34,107 nt of DNA from Flavisolibacter longurius. GTDB taxonomy: Bacteria > Bacteroidota > Bacteroidia > Chitinophagales > Chitinophagaceae. The notes under the pieces are model-generated. The model searched no databases. It saw only the letters and a program-made list of their open reading frames with translations, and was not told where the DNA came from. Location: assembly GCA_013327885.1 (NCBI GenBank), contig JABUMY010000026.1:1-34107 (forward strand). Reading direction: 5' to 3'. A program made the position numbers and the translations under genes. Positions 8,622 through 17,842 of the stretch are shown piece by piece. Each line of letters starts with the position of its first letter. Position 1 is the stretch's first letter.

Positions 8622-9575
8622 TTATTTGGGTATGCCATTAGTGGGAACAACCGTTTCGTATGCTGGCAGGGTTGCTGCGGTTTCTAAAAAACCTTTTTCC
8701 TCCAGCATTTGTTTTACATCACAAATCTGCGCATCACTCAGTGTTTGCAGCGGAAGCCGGCAGGGCCCCAGATCGGTTCCCAACAATTTCATAATAGCTT
8801 TTTGCGTGGGTATGGGTGAATATTTACCCAGGCATTGAATCATTTTCACAGCCTTGTATTGTGCTTCCCTGGCCGCTTCTATTCTGCCTTTCCGAAAATG
8901 CGATACAACGTCCAGGTAAAGTGGTGTTGCAAACGTATAAGTGCTGCCGATGGCACCTTTTGCGCCTACCGATAAGGCTGGCAACAACAGTTCATCGTAC
9001 CCAAAGAGGATATCAAACTTTCCATTCTTGTAATTGAGACAAGCCTGGTATTCGTGCAGGGTGGCAGCCGTGTATTTGATACCGGCCAGGGTTGGAATGT
9101 TTTGTTCCGCCAGCGTTAAAAAATCAAGTGCATCCACCGCAACGCCGGTAAGGGCCGGAATGTGGTAATAATAAAAGGGCAACTCAGGGGCTGCTGACGC
9201 AATTTCCGCCATGCAGGCCACCATGGTTTCCGCTGATGTCGGCTTGAAATAAAAGGCAGAGACCGAAGAGATGGCGTCGGCACCAATCTTTTGTGCATGG
9301 GCCGCCAGCTTCCGGGCCTCCGCTATCGAGGGGTGCCCCACATGCACCAATAACAAGATCCGTTTGTTGATAGCACGGACATACGCCTCTGCAATCTGCA
9401 TGCGCTCTTCAATGGTCAGGTTAGGCCCCTCGCCATTGGTACCGCAAATAAAAATACCTTTTACACCATCGCTGATCAACTTCTCTACCAGGTCGGGTAT
9501 CAACGACGTATCAACAGAACCGTCTTTATGAAATGTACTGAATGTAGCTGCTACTAATCCCTCTATTCGCATCAT
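8622..9575 (-). CDS. nanA: N-acetylneuraminate lyase (dihydrodipicolinate synthase family)
   Basis: Cleaves N-acetylneuraminate to N-acetylmannosamine and pyruvate in the cytoplasm through a Schiff base. 317 residues, a TIM barrel of slightly more than usual length. Key features: the carboxylate-binding loop CGTNGEG (44-50; G-T/S-T-G-E in the family, here Asn at the second T), catalytic Tyr137 in YYHIPALTGV (same number as E. coli NanA Tyr137), and Schiff-base Lys167 in AGIKYTA. The YxIPALTGV context favours sialic acid lyase over dihydrodipicolinate synthase. About 20 residues past the usual end are extra. Fourth gene after susD, 21 nt from the preceding sialidase. An extra ATG in the first two codons leaves the start uncertain by one residue. 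Confidence 0.92.
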   Translation of the reverse strand: MMRIEGLVAATFSTFHKDGSVDTSLIPDLVEKLISDGVKGIFICGTNGEGPNLTIEERMQIAEAYVRAINKRILLLVHVGHPSIAEARKLAAHAQKIGADAISSVSAFYFKPTSAETMVACMAEIASAAPELPFYYYHIPALTGVAVDALDFLTLAEQNIPTLAGIKYTAATLHEYQACLNYKNGKFDILFGYDELLLPALSVGAKGAIGSTYTFATPLYLDVVSHFRKGRIEAAREAQYKAVKMIQCLGKYSPIPTQKAIMKLLGTDLGPCRLPLQTLSDAQICDVKQMLEEKGFLETAATLPAYETVVPTNGIPK

Positions 9576-9596
9576 CGTAACCGGTTTAATGTGATT

Positions 9597-10763
9597 TTAT
9601 TTGGTTAGCCAGTCCCGGTTGAATTTCTTCAGCACCAGGCTGTAATTGAATTTTTCGCCCACTGTATTGGTTTCGTAAAGACAATAGACGGTGCCGTCTT
9701 TACCCACTGCCATGTCGCTGTAACCGGAAGGCCCTGGGTTCAGCACTTTTTGTACCGGCCAGGTATACCCGCCATCATAGGAAAGTTTTGCCGTGAGGTT
9801 TTGCCGCGGGTGTTTGTCAATGTTGCGGCTATCGGGATTGACAAACACAATCGCGGGTTGTTCGTTACTCTTTTGCGGCGGCAGTGTCACTATACTGGCC
9901 ATACAGGTAGGGTCAAACAATTCTTCCTCGAACCGAACCTGGCTCCAGTTTTGGATACCATCCGGGCTTGTGCTAAACGCACGACGTTTGACCTTGCCCG
10001 GGTTGCGGATCGACATCAGCACCGTTCCATCGGGCAATTGCACGGGTTGGCTTTCATTTGGATTGCTGATCAACGCCGTACTGTCGGAAATTATGGCGCC
10101 CCGCTTCCAGGTGGCCCCCCGGTCATCACTGTAAACAGTGGCAACGCTGGAAGGACCATGACTGCGCCGCGGCTGTAGTTTGGCCGAATTCGCCAACCAG
10201 ACAGCCGCCAGCAAACGGCCGTTTGTTAACTGGATACCGTGACCGGGTCCCGGTGCCAGCACATTCCATTGGTAATCGGTTTTGAACTGCTCAAACGTGG
10301 GTGTGATGTCCCTGGACTGTTTCCAGGACTTTCCGTCATCATCAGAATACGTGTAAAAAGCTTCTGCATAATCCTTCTGGTATAGCAGGTGGATATTTCC
10401 TTTTTCGTCTACGATGGGCGTGGGATTGCCTACCGGTGCCCCTTTCTTTGAATCAATGATGCGAATCGGTTCCCAGGTTCTGCCGCCGTCGGTACTGCGC
10501 CGTGCCAGCAGGTCCATATCGGCCCAGTCACTGGCTGTTCCAATCCGGCCTTCGCAAAAAGCAAGCAGGGTTCCTTTGGGTGTGATAACCAATGCCGGGA
10601 TCCTGGTGGATTTATAGACCGAATCCGGTTCAAATACAACAATGTGCTCATCCACCTGCACAACACTGGCCTGACGTGTACTGCCGCAGGCGAGTAGTCC
10701 GATCAAGCCGCTGACCAAAAGATAAATGACGGCTGCTTTTTGATACTTGTAAACTGTCACCAT
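9597..10763 (-). CDS. nanH: GH33 exo-alpha-sialidase, lipoprotein (second copy in operon)
   Basis: 388 residues. The lipobox LLAC (Cys26) indicates an anchored lipoprotein. The catalytic propeller starts with the sialidase motif TRIPAL (53-58; the Arg binds the sialic acid carboxylate). It carries Asp-box repeats: STDGGRTW (90-97), SDDDGKSW (140-147), SDDRGATW and SYDGGYTW, plus one degenerate copy. The nucleophile Tyr region near the end (SGYSDMAV) and the Glu region (NPNESQPVQLPDG) are present. Lies 18 nt after the other sialidase in the same operon. The two differ clearly in sequence, so they may prefer different linkages. Hydrolyses terminal sialic acid from glycans outside the inner membrane. 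Confidence 0.93.
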   Translation of the reverse strand: MVTVYKYQKAAVIYLLVSGLIGLLACGSTRQASVVQVDEHIVVFEPDSVYKSTRIPALVITPKGTLLAFCEGRIGTASDWADMDLLARRSTDGGRTWEPIRIIDSKKGAPVGNPTPIVDEKGNIHLLYQKDYAEAFYTYSDDDGKSWKQSRDITPTFEQFKTDYQWNVLAPGPGHGIQLTNGRLLAAVWLANSAKLQPRRSHGPSSVATVYSDDRGATWKRGAIISDSTALISNPNESQPVQLPDGTVLMSIRNPGKVKRRAFSTSPDGIQNWSQVRFEEELFDPTCMASIVTLPPQKSNEQPAIVFVNPDSRNIDKHPRQNLTAKLSYDGGYTWPVQKVLNPGPSGYSDMAVGKDGTVYCLYETNTVGEKFNYSLVLKKFNRDWLTK

Positions 10764-10781
10764 GAGAAAACCGGGTTCGTA

Positions 10782-11951
10782 TTAATTAAGTTCTGAAATG
10801 GGTACGATTTTAAAGGCGATGCCATCGGTATACGCAGCCACGCCGCCTTCAAACAAAATGGCTACTTCGGTTGGCGAAACCATCAGCAGATCTGAATAAG
10901 CCGACGGGCCGCTGAAGACAACTTTCTTTTTGGACCAGTCCACGCCATCATTTGTACTCATCTTGATGGTCATGTTGCGGCGCGACGTGCTGGCTGGATT
11001 GGAAAAGAAAACCCCAAAGCCGTTGCCAACCGGAGCCGAGGTAAGACTGCCCTGGCAGACAGGGTCAACTAATTCCGGTGCTTGTACCAGTGGTGAAAAA
11101 CTCAGGCCGCCATCGTTGCTGATACTATACACCCGCTGGTTGTTGTTGGCCCCTACCCGCATGTTCAGCATCAGCTTTCCATCGGATAGTTCGGTGATTG
11201 TACTTTCATTTGGATTGAGGCCCGAGTTCAGCGGTGGAATGCCACCAATTTTCCAGGTGGTGCCGGCATCATCCGAATAAATTACATGCGAATTGCCTCT
11301 TCGGTTGGCACCGACTTCAATATAGTCGCAGGGAATCAATAATCTCCCTTTGTTGGGCCCTTTGGTCAGTTGTATACCATGACAGGGACCGGTGGCATAC
11401 CAACCCCAGTTGGCTTGCTTAACGGATGATGTTATCTCTGCAGGCGTTTGCCAGGTTAATCCCTCATCGGTTGAAGAGGTAATAAAAACCCGGCGGGTAT
11501 TGATGCTGTTGCCGGCATTGATCTCGCTAATATGGTCATCTCCATGATTCCAGGTCATGAGCAACAAAATCTTGCCTGTTTCCTGGTCTACCACGGGTGC
11601 GGGGTTGCCGCAGGTATTGCCCCCATCGTTCCAGATAACCGTAAGGCCACTCCAGGTTTTACCGCCATCGGTTGACCGCTTCATCACCAGGTCGATGTCA
11701 CCTTCATCGCTGCAGTTATTTTTCCGTCCTTCGGCGAAAGCCAGCAAAGCCCCGGACTTTGTTTTGATCAGCGCTGGAATGCGGTAACAGTTGTAGCCTT
11801 CTGTACCTTTTTTGAAGAGGTAGTTCAGTATCGATGAAGGCGGTTCTACCCGTGGATAGATAAGCTCTTTTTCTTTTTCACTGCATGCAGCAATCGTCAG
11901 CAGCAAACCAAAAACGATGGTACAGACGACAAGCCTTGAAAATTGTATCAT
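10782..11951 (-). CDS. nanH: GH33 exo-alpha-sialidase, lipoprotein (first copy in operon)
   Basis: The start is placed at 11951, because the longer frame would run into susD and put 23 non-signal residues before a clean lipoprotein signal. From there, FGLLLTIAACSEKEK gives lipid-anchor Cys23, in a 389-residue protein. Motifs: YRIPAL (Arg of the arginine triad), Asp boxes STDGGKTW, STDEGLTW, SDDAGTTW, SNDGGLSF and a degenerate STNDGVDW, the Glu region NPNESTITEL, and the Tyr region SAYSDLL. The run of acidic and lysine residues after Cys is compatible with export to the cell surface. Starts 16 nt after the susD stop, so it is probably translated from the same transcript. The presence of two sialidases in tandem is unusual enough to note. 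Confidence 0.93.
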   Translation of the reverse strand: MIQFSRLVVCTIVFGLLLTIAACSEKEKELIYPRVEPPSSILNYLFKKGTEGYNCYRIPALIKTKSGALLAFAEGRKNNCSDEGDIDLVMKRSTDGGKTWSGLTVIWNDGGNTCGNPAPVVDQETGKILLLMTWNHGDDHISEINAGNSINTRRVFITSSTDEGLTWQTPAEITSSVKQANWGWYATGPCHGIQLTKGPNKGRLLIPCDYIEVGANRRGNSHVIYSDDAGTTWKIGGIPPLNSGLNPNESTITELSDGKLMLNMRVGANNNQRVYSISNDGGLSFSPLVQAPELVDPVCQGSLTSAPVGNGFGVFFSNPASTSRRNMTIKMSTNDGVDWSKKKVVFSGPSAYSDLLMVSPTEVAILFEGGVAAYTDGIAFKIVPISELN

Positions 11952-11967
11952 GGTTCGGAAGTATTGT

Positions 11968-13440
11968 TTAATAGCCGGTTGTTTGTTCAATGTTTGAATT
12001 GTTCGCCAGTACGGTCGCATTCAATGGCCAGAATAGCGGCGTGTTTTTTCCGGCGAGGTTGGGAACGTAAGTATATACATTGATGGTGCCGCCTTTGTGA
12101 AAACGCACCAGGTCAAACCAGCGTTTGTTTTCAAAGAAAAGTTCCCGTCCCCGCTCGTTCAGAATTTCGCGTTCAACAGCCGCCTGCGACATGGCACCGG
12201 TGTATTCGCCAATGTCTGCACGCTGCCGAACGGTATTCAGATCTGTAACGGCGTTGTTGACATCGCCCAGGCCTGCATAGGCTTCAGACCGCAGTAACAG
12301 GATGTCAGCAAGCCGGTAGATGATGAGATCATTGTCCGCAATGCGGTCATCACTATACTTATTACCCGGATATTTAGTGATCCAGGATATCTTGGGACCT
12401 GTTGCCTGCATTTCTACGACCCACGTATACGGAATGCGCTTGTCGGCCGCATTGGTGAAAAGCGATTTGGAAAGAGGACTGATCTGGTAAGCACCTTGTC
12501 CATTCCCTGATGACATGGCATAAGGTATCTGGTCAAGATTGGTTGCACCTTGCACCAGGGACAAAAACGGCAGGGCATTGCGTGAATAATTGCCGCTGGG
12601 CGTTTCGTCGCGTTGGAAATAAGCAGCCAGTATCACTTCGTTGTTGGCAGCCGCCCGCAGGCCGGTGACGTTTTTAAAATCGGTATTCAGTGCAAGACCG
12701 GTTTGCAGCACTTCGTTTGCCGCCGTGATGGCTTTTTCAAAATCGGCTTGCCCGCCTCCTAAAACTTTGGCACTCCATAAACTGGCATCAGCTTTTAACG
12801 CTTGCGCAGCCCCGTAGGAAAAACGGTATTTGGAAGGATAAGTTGTTTTTGAAAAATTGCTTACCGACGAAAACTCCGTAATGGCAGCATCCAGGTCGGC
12901 TTGGATCTGTTGCATGACCTCTGTATCCTTGGCCCTGGATAACAGAGGTACATTCTCATTAACCACTGCTTCCAGCATAAGGGGCGCATCGCCAATGATA
13001 CGTAACAAATCGAAATAGAAATAAGCACGAAGCGCATAGGTTTCCCCCAGGATTTTTTTCTTCAGATCCGGATTGCCACTAAAGGGAAAATCCTGGATCT
13101 TCAACAACAGGAGGTTGCAATGACCAATGGCGCGGTACCATTCGGCGTAATTGATGGAACCGGACGTTGGCGATAAGGTGTGCGACCAGGCTACGGTAAA
13201 GCGGGAATTGGAACCGGAGATCAGTTCTTCACTGCGCTCTGTACCATAGGTATTGTTGTTAGCAAGACTGCGTAAGATGGTATAAATCCCGGCGAGATTG
13301 GGTTCGAAATCACCTTCATTGCGAAAGAACACTTCTTCGGTTATGCTTGACTGTGGGTTTACTTCAAGAATTTTTTTACAGCCGATGTTACCCAGTACAA
13401 TCAGTAATGTGATAGAAACGAAGGCAAAAAGCTTTTTCAT
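11968..13440 (-). CDS. nanU: RagB/SusD family nutrient-binding outer-membrane lipoprotein (NanU role)
   Basis: 490 residues. The lipobox LGNIGC puts the lipidated Cys at 21, and the next residues KKILEVNPQSSITEEVFF are the classic SusD opening. TPR-type helices follow, including NYAEWYRAIGHCNLLL and LGETYALRAYFYFDLLRIIGDAPL. Near the C-terminus is the conserved LNTVRQRADI and ERGRELFFENKRWFDLVRF stretch found in nearly all SusD proteins. It forms the lid over the paired SusC barrel and captures the ligand at the cell surface, here expected to be sialic acid or sialyl-oligosaccharide. 41 nt after susC. Substrate is inferred from the operon, as in the NanO/NanU pair described for other Bacteroidota. 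Confidence 0.94.
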   Translation of the reverse strand: MKKLFAFVSITLLIVLGNIGCKKILEVNPQSSITEEVFFRNEGDFEPNLAGIYTILRSLANNNTYGTERSEELISGSNSRFTVAWSHTLSPTSGSINYAEWYRAIGHCNLLLLKIQDFPFSGNPDLKKKILGETYALRAYFYFDLLRIIGDAPLMLEAVVNENVPLLSRAKDTEVMQQIQADLDAAITEFSSVSNFSKTTYPSKYRFSYGAAQALKADASLWSAKVLGGGQADFEKAITAANEVLQTGLALNTDFKNVTGLRAAANNEVILAAYFQRDETPSGNYSRNALPFLSLVQGATNLDQIPYAMSSGNGQGAYQISPLSKSLFTNAADKRIPYTWVVEMQATGPKISWITKYPGNKYSDDRIADNDLIIYRLADILLLRSEAYAGLGDVNNAVTDLNTVRQRADIGEYTGAMSQAAVEREILNERGRELFFENKRWFDLVRFHKGGTINVYTYVPNLAGKNTPLFWPLNATVLANNSNIEQTTGY

Positions 13441-13481
13441 ACAGCTTGTTTGTTTAGGACTAATGTTTGCAGAATTAGGCG

Positions 13482-16400
13482 TTAAAAACGAATTTTAGCA
13501 CCCAGAGAATACTGACGCGGACGGGGATAACCACCCGGGTCAAATCCGGAATAGATCTCAGGGTTCAATCCGGTATATTTGGTCAGGTAGGCCACATTGT
13601 ACACACTGGCGAAAAGGTTGATACCGCTGAGGCGTATTTTTTTAGCCAGGTGAACCGGCAGGTCATACGCCAGGGTGATCTCCCGTAGAGCGACAAAATC
13701 GCCTTTCTCGAACATCACCGATACATCCGAATTGTAACTGCTGTTGTTGCCCAGTGGCGCATTTCGCAGGTAGTTGCGTTGGCCGAAATCATAGTCGGCG
13801 AAGGAAAAACGGGCATACTTTTTCCCTTCGTCGCCCTGGTTTTTCCAGATGTTGTTACCCAAGGCTTCCGAAGGCGCACCTTCATTAAACGCACGGCCTT
13901 GTCCAAGGGAACGGGCCAAAGCGCCATTGCTGATCAAGTGACCAAAGGCATAGTCCGCGTTTACCCGCAGGGAAAATCCTCTGTAAGAAAATGTATTTTG
14001 CCAACCACCGATCTTATCCGGATTACGGTAACCCATGAACACCTGGTCTTTGGTATCAATCACACCATCACTGTTGACATCATCGAAGATAAAATCGCCA
14101 CCATGCTTGCCCACCAAGATGCCTTGCGGCGATGCCAGGTTGTCTTTGATCCGGGAATTCCATTCGGCTGCTTCTTCATCGGTGGCAAACACGCCCAATA
14201 CCCGGTAGGCATAGATAGCATAAGGCCTTTCGCCTTCTGCTAGGCCACCGGCTTCCACTTCACTTTTATTGGAAGCATCCCATATGATGTTTCCACCCTG
14301 GCGGTTTTTCTCACGACCGTTGTCAGGAAGCTCCGTGATGAGGGTGCGGTTGAAAGCAAAGGAGAAGTTCATGTCCCAGTTGAAGGAGGAAGACTTGATA
14401 ATGGATGCACCCAACTCAATCTCCACGCCCCTGTTGCGCAGGGCACCGTTGTTATACCGGATCGACGTGAATGGCGATTCAGACGGAAGCGGCTTGGCCG
14501 TAAGCCGATTCTTTGTCAGCTTGTTATAATAGACAGCGGTTAATCGTACCCGGTTTTTAAACAGGCCGGCATCAATCCCGAGGTCCGTAGTTTCCGTGGA
14601 TTCCCAGCGCAGGTTCGGATTGGAGAGGCTGGCCCTCAAGATTCCCGGATACAGCGCATACGTAGACGAGGTATAACTACCATAGGTATCCGTGATACTC
14701 AAGTCACTCAATCCGGCACTACCCCAGCTGCCCCTGATCTTTAGCGCACTAATCACCCTGCTCTTCCAGAAATCCTCCCTATCAACGTTCCAGCCAGCTG
14801 AAACCGAAGGAAAGAAGGAATACTTATTTTCGGGGGCGAAGTTGGAAAAACCATCATAGCGCAGCGTTCCGCCAATCAGGTATTTCAGTTTGTAGTCATA
14901 GCTGAACTGTCCGAAAGCGCTGGCCGACCTGGATTCACCTAGATTGGTGGCGAAATCCATCACATTGCTTACCACGTTACCATTAATCACGGTGGTGGTA
15001 GGTTCGTCAATGGTATAGATGTAATCATTGGAAGCCCGCTGCGAACCCATGTCCTTTATGTGGCTTGTATTCCGCGTGTAATTGGTACCGGCAAGCACCA
15101 TAAAACGATGATCGTAAGCCAGTGTGAAATCGTATTGCAGCACCTGGTCCAGCATCAGCTGACGGGAATTGTTGGTGTAATCGTCCTTCCATCGTTGCTG
15201 CGGAGGCTGGATCTCGTCAACAGGCGTTGCCCTGCGCATAAACAGCTCCGTGTAATCATTCAGCATATACGAGAAGGCCGGTTTATAATGCAATCCTTTT
15301 GCAATGGTCAAATCGGCACCCACACGGGTCACAAACCGCTCGGTTTTGGTGCGCATATCGTCATACTTCAGGGTATGAAAGCGATTGCGGACGGTATACA
15401 ACTCTCCCAGTGCCGGGTCGCCATTGTCTTTGAAAAGCCGAATCAGTGGCGTAATGCGGATGCCTCTTACCAGGTCATTTTGGTAATTGTCAACATAGTT
15501 GGGTTGTACATTCTGGTAATTGATCATAAAATCAAGCTTCAGGTTATTGGATGCCCGGAAGCCAAAATTGCCAAGTGCATTGTACCGTTTGTACTTGGTA
15601 CCCACCAGGATACCTTTCTGGTTGGTATATCCCATGGAGAAATTGTAGTCTGCTTTGTCTGTGCCACCACTCAGCGTAAGATTATCATTCTGGCTGACAC
15701 CTGTTTCCCATAGAAGGTCTTGGTACCGGTTATCAGCGTATAACAGTTTAGTTCCCGGGTTAATCGGGTCATCCATCACCCGCCAGCCTCTTGACAGGAG
15801 GTTGTCGACATACGACTGCCCTTCTACCTGGAGGAGATTATCGTACAAGGCGGTAAGATAGGTGTGCCGGCCAAATTCACCAGGCCGGGTAAACAGTTTT
15901 GTACCGGCCGAAAAACCACCATTGTAAAGGAGATTATTCTTATCGATGGCGTCGGCGGTATTAGCGACGGTGATCCTGGCGAGGCGCAGGTATTGTTCGG
16001 CTGTTAAGTAATCATACTCCCTGGCTTGTGTTTCCCAGGTTGTACGGTGACTCAGGTTCACTGACATTTTGGTGTTGAGCCGACCGGTTTTTGTTTTGAT
16101 CACAATTACACCATTGGCACCCCTGGCCCCGTAGATAGCAGTAGATGCTGCATCTTTCATGACCTGGAGCGACTCAATGTCTTCCGGATTGATGTCGTTG
16201 ATAGCCCGGAAAACACCATCAATCACCACAAGTGGATTGCTTCCATCCGAAGAACCAACGGCCGCACCGTTGTTGGTTCCCAGCCCGGATCCATACACGT
16301 TGGGTTTTGTACCGCCCCGAATGATAATATTAACGGCACCAATACCGGGTTGCCCCTGCGATATCGGCAACGACACGCCAGCAATTTTTCCCTGCATGGC

Positions 16401-16823
16401 CTGTACCGGGTTGGGATTGGGATTATTGCGGAGTTCATCAGGATTTAATTTGGAGATCGAAGCCGTGTTCCGTTTTGTACTCTGCTGAGTATATCCAATA
16501 ATTACAACGTCATTTAGTGCCTGGGATGATTCGGAGAGCACAACATCACCAACGGTGGCGCCAGAAAACGAAAGCTCTTTGGTTTGGAAGCCCACACGGG
16601 AAAAAACCAGTACTCCGGTGTTTTCGGTGATGGTTAGTGAATAACGTCCCTGGGCATTGGTAGCAGTGCCTTCCCGGCTACCCTGCAGTGATACACTGAC
16701 CCCTTGTATTGGGGAACCAGAAGCGGAGTCCCGCACCACACCGGAAAGTGTAAGGTTGGATTGGCTAAAAACTGAAAGACAGGAAAAAAGCAGAAAAGAC
16801 CATAAGCAGACTACATTTTTCAT
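13482..16823 (-). CDS. nanO: SusC/RagA family TonB-dependent transporter (NanO role)
   Basis: 1113 residues. A signal peptide (cut near 20, SVFSQ) is followed by a carboxypeptidase-D-like beta-sandwich (LSGVVRDSASGSPIQGVSVSL, about 26-95) and the TonB-box/plug region. The plug has VIIGYTQQSTKRNTASISKL, AMQGKIAGVSL, the SusC signature GANGVIVIKTKTG, then a 22-strand barrel ending in LGAKIRF with a terminal Phe. No STN domain, so it is not of the sigma/anti-sigma signalling kind. This agrees with regulation by the neighbouring GntR protein rather than an ECF sigma factor. Imports sialic acid or small sialosides across the outer membrane with SusD. First gene of a nine-gene operon. Confidence 0.95.
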   Translation of the reverse strand: MKNVVCLWSFLLFSCLSVFSQSNLTLSGVVRDSASGSPIQGVSVSLQGSREGTATNAQGRYSLTITENTGVLVFSRVGFQTKELSFSGATVGDVVLSESSQALNDVVIIGYTQQSTKRNTASISKLNPDELRNNPNPNPVQAMQGKIAGVSLPISQGQPGIGAVNIIIRGGTKPNVYGSGLGTNNGAAVGSSDGSNPLVVIDGVFRAINDINPEDIESLQVMKDAASTAIYGARGANGVIVIKTKTGRLNTKMSVNLSHRTTWETQAREYDYLTAEQYLRLARITVANTADAIDKNNLLYNGGFSAGTKLFTRPGEFGRHTYLTALYDNLLQVEGQSYVDNLLSRGWRVMDDPINPGTKLLYADNRYQDLLWETGVSQNDNLTLSGGTDKADYNFSMGYTNQKGILVGTKYKRYNALGNFGFRASNNLKLDFMINYQNVQPNYVDNYQNDLVRGIRITPLIRLFKDNGDPALGELYTVRNRFHTLKYDDMRTKTERFVTRVGADLTIAKGLHYKPAFSYMLNDYTELFMRRATPVDEIQPPQQRWKDDYTNNSRQLMLDQVLQYDFTLAYDHRFMVLAGTNYTRNTSHIKDMGSQRASNDYIYTIDEPTTTVINGNVVSNVMDFATNLGESRSASAFGQFSYDYKLKYLIGGTLRYDGFSNFAPENKYSFFPSVSAGWNVDREDFWKSRVISALKIRGSWGSAGLSDLSITDTYGSYTSSTYALYPGILRASLSNPNLRWESTETTDLGIDAGLFKNRVRLTAVYYNKLTKNRLTAKPLPSESPFTSIRYNNGALRNRGVEIELGASIIKSSSFNWDMNFSFAFNRTLITELPDNGREKNRQGGNIIWDASNKSEVEAGGLAEGERPYAIYAYRVLGVFATDEEAAEWNSRIKDNLASPQGILVGKHGGDFIFDDVNSDGVIDTKDQVFMGYRNPDKIGGWQNTFSYRGFSLRVNADYAFGHLISNGALARSLGQGRAFNEGAPSEALGNNIWKNQGDEGKKYARFSFADYDFGQRNYLRNAPLGNNSSYNSDVSVMFEKGDFVALREITLAYDLPVHLAKKIRLSGINLFASVYNVAYLTKYTGLNPEIYSGFDPGGYPRPRQYSLGAKIRF

Positions 16824-16848
16824 ATAGCAATCTTTTTGTAGATTAGTA

Positions 16849-16865
16849 GTTATGTACTACATAAC
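16849..16865 (-). promoter_or_regulatory. Palindromic operator before susC
   Basis: GTTATGTA-C-TACATAAC is a perfect 8-bp inverted repeat with one central base. Its core GTA-n-TAC matches the published FadR-subfamily GntR operator consensus (t.GTa.tAC.a) at all core positions. It ends 25 nt before the susC start and directly abuts the -7 box, so a bound repressor would block the start of transcription. The FadR-type regulator gene is immediately upstream. The likely inducer is sialic acid or a breakdown product; this is inference. Confidence 0.7.
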
Positions 16866-16897
16866 AAATGTAAAAGAAGTTTTTTGTTACCACCAAA
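16865..16897 (-). promoter_or_regulatory. Bacteroidota-type promoter for the nan operon
   Basis: On the minus strand TTTG (16894-16897, -33 element) is followed after 21 nt by TACATTTG (16865-16872), an exact match to the Bacteroidota -7 consensus TAnnTTTG. The predicted start point falls in or next to the palindrome at 16849-16865. The promoter lies between the regulator's stop codon and susC, so the operon can be transcribed separately from the regulator. Confidence 0.7.
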
Positions 16898-16913
16898 ATT
16901 TATTTTGCACCGA

Positions 16914-17630
16914 TTACTTGCGGCTATTTTTTGATGCTGAAGCAGCAGGTTTCAACCGGTCGAAGTGTGGTTGCAAATGGGCCAGCATGCCTTCTTTGAA
17001 ATCTTCCTTGGTGCCGTTTTTCAAAATATCGACCAGGTCAATGTGGGAGACTTTACCCCGAATGGGTTTCTTCTCGAGTGTAATGACGTATGCAAAGATG
17101 GGAAGCAGCATGGTTTGAAAACGCTTTAAGGTCTGGTTCTGCGTCATTTCGTAAAGTTTCCCGTGGAAAGCAATCTCGTTTTGCACCCGGAAATTGGTGT
17201 CCGTTTTTTCAGCCCTTGCAATTTTTTCCAGTGCCTCAATTTCCGCATCTGTCTTCCGTTTGTAAAGCAGATCGGCCAGACCCATTTCCAGTACCAGTCG
17301 GAGTTCAAAAATGTCTTGTAGGGTGGTTTCATCTATGATCAGGGGATCCAGAACTTTTTCAAAGGAACTGAGAATATCGGGATTTGACATAACCATGCCG
17401 CGCTTGCGTTTGGTCTCAACAATACCCAGCATCCGAAAGCGGCTGAGGGCTTCCCGCACAACATTGCGGCTCACACCCAATGCCGTTGCCAGTTCCATTT
17501 CGGAAGGCAAGGCATCGCCTGGCTTGAAAAACCGTTTTCTAAAATATTCGCGTAACCGGGCCTCTACCACTTCCGCCATGGTGGACGTGGTAATCGGCTG
17601 GATATAGTCTGAGAGATTACTTTGTGCCAT
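16914..17630 (-). CDS. nanR: FadR-subfamily GntR transcriptional regulator of the nan operon
   Basis: 238 residues. The N-terminal winged helix has the GntR signature PGDALPSEMELATALGVSRNVVREALSRF (about 37-65) and MLGIVETKRKRGMVM. A C-terminal all-helical FCD ligand domain (about 95-230) follows, with the metal-binding pattern of the family: Asp/Glu in FELRLVLEMGLADLL, His in NEIAFHGKLYEM, and two further His, in the segment GKVSHIDLVDIL and in MLAHLQPHFDRL. Such regulators sense sugar acids and similar carboxylates, and NanR of E. coli belongs here. Located one promoter length before susC. Probably represses the operon by binding the palindrome at 16849-16865. The name nanR is by role, not by close sequence comparison. 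Confidence 0.9.
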   Translation of the reverse strand: MAQSNLSDYIQPITTSTMAEVVEARLREYFRKRFFKPGDALPSEMELATALGVSRNVVREALSRFRMLGIVETKRKRGMVMSNPDILSSFEKVLDPLIIDETTLQDIFELRLVLEMGLADLLYKRKTDAEIEALEKIARAEKTDTNFRVQNEIAFHGKLYEMTQNQTLKRFQTMLLPIFAYVITLEKKPIRGKVSHIDLVDILKNGTKEDFKEGMLAHLQPHFDRLKPAASASKNSRK

Positions 17631-17773
17631 TTATCTATTTGTCCAACAAAACAAACATTTTTGATCCAAACTTGCAAAAATTGCCAAAAACTGTGTTGGC
17701 CGTCTTCAAAATTTCAGGGCAAGTTATAGAGGACCTGATTTACCCCGCTTATATTCATCTACTAAACATCATT

Positions 17774-17816
17774 GGCTAAATCGAGCGATTAACACTTCGG
17801 TGTAACGAAGGTTCCC
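17774..17816 (-). repeat. Hairpin repeat (left end of a MITE-like element)
   Basis: Read on the minus strand this is AACCTTCGTTACACCGAAG, a few bases, then AATCGCTCGATTTAGCC. It closely matches the two hairpins directly after the transposase stop codon at 29827-29867, including the small palindrome AATCG-n2-CGATT. A weaker inverted copy lies at 18023-18063, so together they bracket a ~290-bp segment. No transposase coding sequence lies between. Confidence 0.6.
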
Positions 17817-17842
17817 TTTTAAAGATTGCTTTTTAAAGCAAC

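Noticed and set aside
15060-15713. 217-residue open frame opposite susC.
   Set aside because: Antisense shadow of the SusC barrel region; composition and context give no support.
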